Positions 58,001-64,000 of a DNA stretch of 64,000 bases are shown here, in pieces. The stretch is from Phylloscopus collybita. Its lineage: Eukaryota > Chordata > Aves > Passeriformes > Phylloscopidae. Location: assembly GCA_027886175.1 (NCBI GenBank), contig JAJNNQ010000006.1, forward strand, positions 60,362,001 to 60,426,000, read 5' to 3'. Both the position numbers and the translations under genes were made by a program. The notes below the pieces were generated by a model. It was given only the letters and a program-made list of their open reading frames with translations. It ran no database searches and was not told the DNA's origin. Each line of letters opens with the position of its first letter. Position 1 is the first letter of the stretch.

Positions 58001-61000
58001 GGTGCAGGAATTCCTTCAGGAAAGTTTCCCCATGGAAAGGGTGCTCAGGCCTTGGCAGGGGCTGCCCAGGGAGCTTTGCAGTGCCCATCCCTGGAGGTGT
58101 CACCTGGAGGTGGCACTCAGTGCTCTGGGCTGGGGACAAGGTGGGCACGGGGCACAGCTGGGAGTGCCTGGCCTGGGAGGGCTTTGCCAGCCCCAGGGAT
58201 CCTGGGATTCTGCACAATGGGGCTTCTCCCAATGGATTTTGGGGCTGTTCAGCCTGGAGAATCTCAAGAAGAGCCCCTCTGAGTGCCCAAAGAAGCTCCA
58301 GGAGAGATGGAGATGGAGTGACAGGACACAGGGAATGGCAGGGCTGGATGGGACCTGGGGCAGGAATTGTTCCCTGGCAGGGTGGGCAGGCCCTGGCACA
58401 GGGTGCCCAGAGCAGCTGTGGCTGCCCCTGGATCCCTGGCAGTGCCCAAGGCCAGGTTGGACCCTGGGGCTGGGAGCAGCCTGGGACAGTGGGAGGTGTC
58501 AGGGTTGGAACTGGGTGATCTTTAAGGTCCCTTCCAACCCAAACCATCCTGCAATTCCAGGATTTTGGTGCTACAGCAACCCTGCAATGGACAAAACCAT
58601 CAGTGAAGAGTCATTTTCAACTTCAAACAGCTCGAGGCTCTGCCAGGAGCTGGGAATGTGCTGCTCCCTGGCAGCTTCACCTCCATCCCCTGTTCCTCTG
58701 GAGCATCCCCTGGCTGCAGGCAGAGCTGAGCCTTGCTGTGCCCAAGGCTGGGCCCATTCCAGCTCTCCCTGGCCACCTCCCAGCACTGCCCAAGCCCTGG
58801 AAGGGCTGTGGAAGGTGGGATACTCACAGCAAGTCCCTGAGGACAAGGAAAATCCACGAGCTCCACTTTACTCAGGCAGTTCCGGGCACCATTTTTCACC
58901 TGCTCAATTTTTTCATCATACTCAGCCTGCAGAAGGAAAAAACCAAACCATCAGCAGCAACCTAAGCCCCCTCTTCATTGAAAGTCACATTTTACAGCTG
59001 AAATTCTCAGAAAATTTCCTGGCTTTTGGTTTTGTTTTTTTTTAAGAAGTTCCATGGATTTCTAGAGGTCACCAACAAAAAAAAATTGACTTGTTAATGT
59101 GGGACCTAATTTTGAAGCAAGGGCAGATTTTTGCCTTTAAAAATAAATGAATATATCCACTATGAATTACCAACCTGGACCCCCAAACTGTCTCTCTTGT
59201 AATTAAAAAAAAAAATCCCCTCAGCATTTGGAGGACAAGCTACTTGGTGCTTTAAAAACCCAAATGCAACCTCATTGAATGCTTCCATTTCCCAAAGTTC
59301 AACTGAGAAGCTTGGGGAAGAGAAATGAAGTTTTACCTCGACTTTTTCCAGTTGTTTCTTGACATTTGAAATAAATGTTTCCCAGGAATCAATCTGGGAC
59401 TTCAACACAGGAGCTGCTGAAGCTGGGCTGCAGGAATATTGAGGATTTACAATTAAACTCCAACATTCCCAACATTATTTTTAAGACCCAGTGGTATTGT
59501 CCCAACAGTTCCTCCCTCAACAGTTAATCCCAGTTAAAAGTTTTCAAGGGATTTCAGGTAAAAAATCAGTTCCACTGCAGCTCTTTTCCAGGGATACTGG
59601 GCAGGAATAATAATAATAATTATTATTATTATTATTACACAGAAAATCTGATTTTCCCAGCTCAGAAAGACACAAAGATAAGGATGAGACTCAAATTTCC
59701 AGCTGAATTTTGATTGGGGCAATGTTATTTACCCCCAACTCTGTGCACTTTTATGTTAATATACTGATATTTTATAGAAATATAAACCCAATACAATGAT
59801 AGAACATAAAAATTATGTTTGATGTAAGGATAGAATATAAAATAAATATTAGATAGTAATTAATTAACAAGGAGGAGTGGTGGAATTCCTGGTGGGAACT
59901 CCCAGTACCTGCTCAATGCCTTCAGCAGCCTCCTGAGATTTCCTTCTGCCTTGGCAATGGTGCCTTTGAGCTTCCAGATTTCAGTTTCCTTCCAGGTTTG
60001 GAGCACTGAGATCTGGGGAAAAAAAACAAAACAAGTTAAAAAAAAAAAGGAAAAAAAACCCCAAACAAACAGGAAAAAAAAAGGAAAAAGAAAAAAAAGA
60101 AAAAAGGGTAAATTCTTACTAAAATCAGATTTTAGTAAGAATTTAAACAAGGTTTGAGGATACAAAGTGAAGAATAGAGAGCTCCTCCAGTGAGGAATTT
60201 ATTTTCAAGTGGAATTTCCATCCCTGGCACTTCCAATATTTCATCAAACATCTTTGATATCATTCCCCCCCCACCAATCAGCACAACCCCAGCTCTAACC
60301 AAAGGTTTTTAAGGATTAATTTTTTTTTTTTTTGGTTGTACCTCTGCTGTAACAGCTCTTTTCTCACACTCCTGGCTGTCACCTTGACTCTTTTGTATCA
60401 GCTCTTCCAATTTGCCTTTCTCATTAGCAAATTTATTACTGTGGAAGAAAAAGAAAGGAAATATTTGAGTAGCATTCACAGCAGAGCAGTATTTAAAATT
60501 GAGGCCATTTTAGAGTTTTGGGTTTTTTTACAGCTACTCAGTGTCATGTAATCAAGGGAAATGTACCAGAGAATGTGGTTTTCTCTGTTCTAAATATGAA
60601 TATTTACTCATGGCAAGTAAAAGCAAACTGAGAGTAAGAAATATGGGTTTAAAGTGCTTATTTTTCCCCTAAGCCTTTAGCCAGAGTGAAGCAGAAAAAA
60701 AATGGGAATATTGCTGAAAGGGACGTGAGTCTTTACCTGGTCTCCAGAAATGTATTTAAACACACATTATATTGTTTTTCCTTGTCATCAATGGTCTTCA
60801 AATACCTGCAGGAATGGAGACATTTATGAAGCTGGTTGTGGAAAAGGTTTCTTGGCAAATATGGAACATGTCCCTCTGTAAGCACCAGGAGAATCTGTAG
60901 GGTTTAGAAGTTGTTAAATCCCAGAGGAATGATGGAATTCCCAGCCCTGGGAGTGTCCAAAGCCAGGTGGGACTAAATGGTCTTTAAGCTCCATCCCAAC

Positions 61001-63139
61001 CCTAATTATTCAGGGATTCTGGTCTTAATACATTGAAATTTATTGCTAATGAATCAGTAGTTAATATAAAAAACAGGCTGATGATTTTGCAGAAAAGATT
61101 TGGCCCAAGCTACTTCAGACTAAGGATAAAACAAAGGCATTCAAGGACCAAAGTCTGGGCTCTGTAAACTGAGAGAGGGCATTAAAATACAGTAGAAATT
61201 GTCAAATCTGATTAGGAGAATTATTGCTAAATCTGTTTCATCAGTTACCTGAAAGCTGTTTTAGATATTTAACTGTAATTTGCCAAAAAATTCAAATTAA
61301 GGAAGTGACCATGTCCATATTTCAGCCTAACACTGGGAAAAAAATGTCTGGCTGTTTTCACAGCCAAGGATTAAACTTCCTTAAAGAGTTCTGAAGTCTT
61401 TAGACTGTCAGAAGGAGGGGCTGTAAATCAGTTTACAGCTGTACCTCTCATTGGTGTCTGAGTGTTTTTTAGCTGTGCCCTTCAGTGCTTTTAAGCTCTC
61501 TCGGTTTTCCTTCTTCTCCTGCTGCCATTTCTTCATCTGTGTTTCTGAGTCTTGGTGGAACCAATCCAGCTCATTCTGGGACACCTGAAGGCAGAGAAGA
61601 AGAAAAAAAAAAATCTGAAAAACTGTGGCCTACTCAAATGAAAGTTGGAGCAGACTGAGGATATTTGTGATCAATGAGGGAATGCTGGAATGGTTTGGGT
61701 GGGAAGGACCCTGCCTTGGGTTCAGTGCAGGATGTCCCCAGCAGTTTGTGCTCCATCCCCAGCTGTCAAACCAGCTGGGGCAGTGTTCTTTATCCCTGCC
61801 AGGACCCACCCTCCCCCCAGGGCTATCTGCTGTCCAGGGGCCATCCAGGCTCACTGCAGGGCTGATCCAATTCCAGCAGCCCATGGGGAGAGGCTCCAGC
61901 CAGGGGGAGGAGCCCAGCATTCCCAGCTGGATCCAAGCTGGGATCCAGAGCCCCAGGGCAGCCTGTGTGCTCTGCATTCCCAGAGGGAGCCAGAGCCAGC
62001 TCAGCACCCCTGGAGCTTCAGAGGGAGCTGCACCCTGCTCCAGGATCATCTCTGCTGCACCAGAGCCACAGCTGGCACTGCAGGAGGGCTGGGCTGGGCT
62101 GCTCCCAGCACCCTGACCAACAACAGGCTGGCAGCTGTGCTCTGACCCTGTCGGGGTTTTCTTTTTGTTTGCTTGGGGTTTTTTTTTTGTACCACTGCAT
62201 TTCTATTTTAATTTTCCTAGTAAAGAACTGTTACTTCGATTCCCATATCTCTGCCCAAAATCCCCTTAAATTCACAATTATAATCAGAGGGAGGGGGTTT
62301 GCACTCTCCATTCCAAGGGAAGCTCTGGGTTTCCTTGGCAGACACCTGTCTTCCCAAACCAGGACAGGCACCTCCCACCATCCCAGGCTGCTCCAAGCCC
62401 TGTCCAGCCTGGCCTTGGACACTTCCAGGGACCCTGGGGATTCCCACAGCCTCTGATCCATGGGGAAAAACTTTACCTCAGTCTCTTCAATACTTTTTTT
62501 CAGGAGCTCTTCCAAAGCTGCTACTTCCTCCAAGCTCCTGCTTTGTAACTGCTCAAATTTCTCCTCTGCCTCTCTGAGTTGTTCTTTCAAGACCTGGTGC
62601 TCCTTTTCCATGCGCAGGATATCTCCCTGAAAATTAATCAGTTACAAAAACCAGTTGGATTTGTACCTGTCACCAGTTCAAAGGCCACATTTTCCCACTT
62701 TTATCTCCTGGTACAGACATAAAGCTGCCATTAACACCACTCTGAACTGTCCCTATGCCCAAACAGAACATTTAAATCCAGGTTTTGAGAGAGGAAACTC
62801 CTCATGAACACGAAACCTCTGAACAGCTTAGAACAAAGCTCTCAGAACCAAAATCAAACAGCAGAGCAAAGCTCAAAAAATCATCTCCTTGTGGGGCTGG
62901 GTGATGGTTCCAAGAACATCACAGAACACAGGAACAGCCAAACAACACAAAATACAAAATATCTGTTAAAACCTGTTGTTGTCAGAGAACTTTCATTTCT
63001 TCATTATTCAGTTTTTGGGCATTCCTTTAACCTCCCTTCATGAGAAATGCAAACCAGGATGCAGGGAACTTACCTGCTGATTTTCAAATGGATGGAAAGG
63101 CAAAGTATTGGTTTCTCTATCAGCGACTTCCTGATTTAC
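54920..63139 (-). CDS. TTC3: TTC3, C-terminal 13 coding exons (partial gene, continues past window)
   Basis: Thirteen exons join in frame into 1752 nt (583 codons plus stop) with consistent phases and GT-AG borders. Human TTC3 is about 2,000 residues, so this is the last third. In order: charged coiled-coil segments (63139 to 58828), a Ser/Pro/Ala/Gln-rich linker (57211 to 56799), a short helical segment (56295 to 56175), a Gly/Pro/Ala-rich linker (56084 to 55881) and a C-terminal RING-H2 finger. TTC3 is a RING E3 ubiquitin ligase reported to act on phosphorylated AKT. The N-terminal TPR repeats lie beyond 64000. The identification rests on the RING, the ending CPMCRVHALLPEDFPE and the convergent position next to VPS26C. 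Confidence 0.92.
55581..55670 (-). CDS. TTC3: TTC3 penultimate exon: first half of RING-H2
   Basis: Thirty codons, phase 0 both ends, donor GTGAGC. It holds CTIC and CGHHFH. Joined to the last exon the spacing is C-x2-C-x12-C-x-H-x2-H-x2-C-x10-C-x2-C, a complete RING-H2 zinc finger, so the ligase core is intact. Confidence 0.95.
55881..56084 (-). CDS. TTC3: TTC3 exon, Pro/Ala/Gly-rich linker
   Basis: Sixty-eight codons, phase 0 both ends, acceptor ..CCCCGTGCAG and donor GTAAGT. The product is low-complexity and ends with a basic KTKWKKQDS segment before the RING. G/C-rich relative to neighbours. The acceptor was chosen because it keeps frame and ends the upstream intron; a shorter exon is possible. 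Confidence 0.75.
56175..56295 (-). CDS. TTC3: TTC3 exon with SDFMAFIREVQRRNG
   Basis: One base completing Ser plus 40 codons, acceptor ..CTCCCCAG, donor GTACCG. The product is an amphipathic helical segment ending ELILDQQLK. Confidence 0.85.
56455..56735 (-). mobile_element. CR1 LINE, 3' fragment in TTC3 intron
   Basis: Sense with TTC3 transcription; ends with a typical 3' terminus read from the minus strand. Confidence 0.9.
56799..57211 (-). CDS. TTC3: TTC3 exon, Ser/Pro/Ala/Gln-rich linker
   Basis: The largest exon here, 137 codons plus two bases, acceptor ..TTTCCCAG and donor GTACTG. Mostly disordered composition, ending with an ordered-looking stretch, LPKRIGNILAQLQSVFPNYS. Confidence 0.88.
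58002..58562 (+). mobile_element. Two CR1 3' fragments in TTC3 intron
   Basis: 58002-58215 ends GGGATCCTGGGATTCTGC; 58240-58562 ends CCTGCAATTCCAGGATTTTG. They lie head to tail, antisense to TTC3, in the intron 57212-58827. Confidence 0.88.
58828..58926 (-). CDS. TTC3: TTC3 exon AEYDEKIEQVKNG
   Basis: Thirty-three codons, phase 0 both ends, acceptor ..TTCTGCAG, donor GTGAGT. Starts with a heptad-like helix and ends DFPCPQGLA. Confidence 0.88.
59337..59427 (-). CDS. TTC3: TTC3 exon with coiled-coil end
   Basis: One base plus 30 codons, acceptor ..TCCTGCAG, donor GTAAAA. Encodes PASAAPVLKSQIDSWETFIS followed by a charged helix ending in EKVE. Confidence 0.87.
59609..59637. repeat. AAT/ATT microsatellite, palindromic
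   Basis: An AAT run switches to an ATT run, so the tract is self-complementary. In a TTC3 intron. Confidence 0.85.
59909..60012 (-). CDS. TTC3: TTC3 coiled-coil exon
   Basis: Thirty-four codons plus two bases, acceptor ..TTTCCCCAG, donor GTACTG. Encodes ISVLQTWKETEIWKLKGTIA and a basic helix. Confidence 0.88.
60109..60145. repeat. 18-bp inverted repeat with single central base
   Basis: 60109-60126 and 60128-60145 are exact reverse complements around one A at 60127. It lies in a TTC3 intron beside an A-rich tract, about 100 bp from the acceptor of the 60012 exon. Confidence 0.92.
60342..60438 (-). CDS. TTC3: TTC3 coiled-coil exon
   Basis: One base plus 32 codons, acceptor ..CTTCCACAG, donor GTACAA. 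Encodes NKFANEKGKLEELIQKSQGD and onward, strongly charged and helical. Confidence 0.88.
60737..60805 (-). CDS. TTC3: TTC3 small exon
   Basis: One base, 22 codons, two bases; acceptor ..TTCCTGCAG, donor GTAAAG. Encodes YLKTIDDKEKQYNVCLNTFL. Both flanking phases fit the neighbouring exons. Confidence 0.87.
60928..61022 (+). mobile_element. Short CR1 3' fragment in TTC3 intron
   Basis: CCCAGCCCTGGGAGTGTCCA to ATTCAGGGATTCT. Confidence 0.75.
61445..61584 (-). CDS. TTC3: TTC3 coiled-coil exon
   Basis: Forty-six codons plus two bases, acceptor ..TGCCTTCAG, donor GTACAG. Encodes VSQNELDWFHQDSETQMKKW and a Lys/Glu-rich helix. Confidence 0.9.
61676..62465 (-). mobile_element. CR1 copy interrupted by LTR copy C
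   Basis: Minus-strand CR1 sequence at 62465-62367 stops at the LTR and its 3' terminus resumes at about 61735-61676. Confidence 0.75.
61740..62366 (-). mobile_element. LTR (copy C) in TTC3 intron, inserted in CR1
   Basis: Starts TGTCCTGGTTTGG at 62366 on the minus strand and is truncated near 61740. CR1 sequence flanks both sides (62367-62465 before, 61676-61735 after), so the LTR inserted into an existing CR1 copy, with loss of its 3' end. Confidence 0.75.
62477..62626 (-). CDS. TTC3: TTC3 coiled-coil exon (source of an intronic duplicate)
   Basis: Fifty codons, phase 0 both ends, acceptor ..ATTTTCAG, donor GTAAAG. Encodes GDILRMEKEHQVLKEQLREA and then clear heptads. The last 59 bases of this exon and the following intron have a second, inverted copy in VPS26C intron 6 (from 47727). 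Confidence 0.9.
63074..63139 (-). CDS. TTC3: TTC3 exon, most 5' one in window
   Basis: Twenty-two codons, phase 0 both ends, acceptor ..TGTTCTAG, donor GTAAGT. Encodes VNQEVADRETNTLPFHPFEN. I found no convincing exon between here and 64000. Confidence 0.82.
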
Positions 63140-63764
63140 CTAGAACACAAAATAAAAAAAAAAATAAAAGATTTGATTAAAAATCTTCTCAGTTCATAGA
63201 TGGGCTGCTCTGGTTTGGAGTTTTTGTACCTCACCAAGGGTTTTACAAATCCAACTCTAATCCAGGCCTACAAATGATGTAGGAGAACACTGTGGAGGTG
63301 TTTCTGAAAGGGATTTTTTTGTTTTTCTTTCCCTGATTTCATTGTCCACGAGCAATTTCAGGGAGTTCTGTAAGTCTTTAAACAAAGCCATGCTCTAAAT
63401 GTCTGAAAAATTAAGATTTGCAGGAAGTGTCTCACCCTCCTGTCAGGGAATGGTGGAATGAGAAGGTCTCCCCTGAGCCTCCTCCACAAATCCAAATCTT
63501 CCAATGTTGTGGAAGTGAAAATAAATCCCTGAACTCGTCACAAAAGGAAAAATAACAACACAGAAGGATTTGGTGTCTCTTTTAGAGACTTCATCTCTAA
63601 AGTGAAGCTGAAACTTAGGTCCAACAGTTCCCTCTGTGAATACCCAGGGAAAAAAAAAGCTGCAAAAACTTCAGGCACAACAAAATTCAGTGGGCAACTC
63701 TAAAGAATTACAGATGAAAAAATGAGTAATCACAGAGTGGCAGCAAGTGAAAGTGAAAGTTCTC

Positions 63765-64000
63765 AGGAACCATGGGATGGTTTGGGTTGGAAAGGATGTT
63801 AAACATTAGCCAGTGCCACCCAGGGACACCCTGGGTTCCAAGCCCCAGTGTCCAACCTGGCCTTGGGCACTGCCAGGAATCCAGGGGCAGCCACAGCTGC
63901 TCTGGGAATTCGATTCCAGGGCCTGCCCACCCTCCCAGGGAAGGATTTTTTTCCCAAGATCCCATCTAAACTTGTCATTTTTCAGTTTGAAGCCATCCCC
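63765..64000 (-). mobile_element. CR1 LINE, 3' fragment running off the window
   Basis: Sense with TTC3. Missing the usual ATGGCAGGGACACC stretch through a small deletion. Confidence 0.88.

Noticed and set aside
57999..59045. 348-residue plus-strand ORF in the TTC3 region
   Set aside because: It is two CR1 fragments followed by antisense of a TTC3 exon.
63300..63400. Possible additional TTC3 exon on the minus strand
   Set aside because: A short open stretch exists, but there is no convincing donor and the phase-0 joint of the exon at 63139 does not require it.
1..64000. tRNA, rRNA, snoRNA or known microRNA genes
   Set aside because: No cloverleaf with A/B boxes, no C/D or H/ACA pattern and no known microRNA was recognised by eye; a covariance-model search was not possible.

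Overview
This is a eukaryotic window, almost certainly from a bird and probably a songbird. Three things point there. Dozens of 3'-end fragments of CR1 LINEs cover both strands. There are long-terminal-repeat copies starting TGTCCTGGTTTGG, which I associate with passerine endogenous retroviruses. Two intron-split genes match vertebrate proteins exon by exon. I see no bacterial, phage or plasmid features.

Gene order is (left to right): presumed 5' end of DYRK1A (minus strand), VPS26C (plus), 3' part of TTC3 (minus). This is the mirror image of the human 21q22.13 order TTC3 - VPS26C - DYRK1A, so the synteny block is intact. VPS26C (also called DSCR3) is complete: 8 coding exons between 36063 and 52816, 894 nt, 297 residues, all introns GT-AG and all phases consistent. 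TTC3 contributes its last 13 coding exons (54920 to 63139), 583 residues of coiled coil, a Ser/Pro/Ala-rich linker and a C-terminal RING-H2 domain that is split by an intron. DYRK1A is inferred only from synteny and from a CpG island at about 17.2-18.7 kb; no DYRK1A coding exon was found, so 1-17.4 kb is read as its intron 1.

Layout: 1-17.2 kb, AT-rich non-coding DNA with CR1 fragments, microsatellites and one perfect 22-bp hairpin. 17.2-18.7 kb, CpG island with YY1-like, RFX X-box and PBX-like sites. 18.64-19.52 kb, a degenerate tandem array of about 140-bp units touching the island. 19.5-35.4 kb, intergenic DNA with CR1 copies, a candidate enhancer at 22.8-23.1 kb and a large inverted repeat at 32.4-34.4 kb. 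35.4-36.1 kb, VPS26C CpG promoter with two ZNF143-like sites, an X-box and two CACGTG boxes. 36.1-53.4 kb, VPS26C. 53.9-64 kb, TTC3.

VPS26C encodes the arrestin-like subunit of the Retriever endosomal recycling complex. TTC3 encodes a RING E3 ubiquitin ligase. They are neighbours by ancestry, with convergent 3' ends, not a functional operon. The most unusual structures are the 500-bp-arm inverted repeat at 32.4-34.4 kb, and a fragment of a TTC3 exon plus its downstream intron, CR1 and LTR, found a second time, inverted, inside VPS26C intron 6. That pair shows patches of near identity beside clearly diverged patches.
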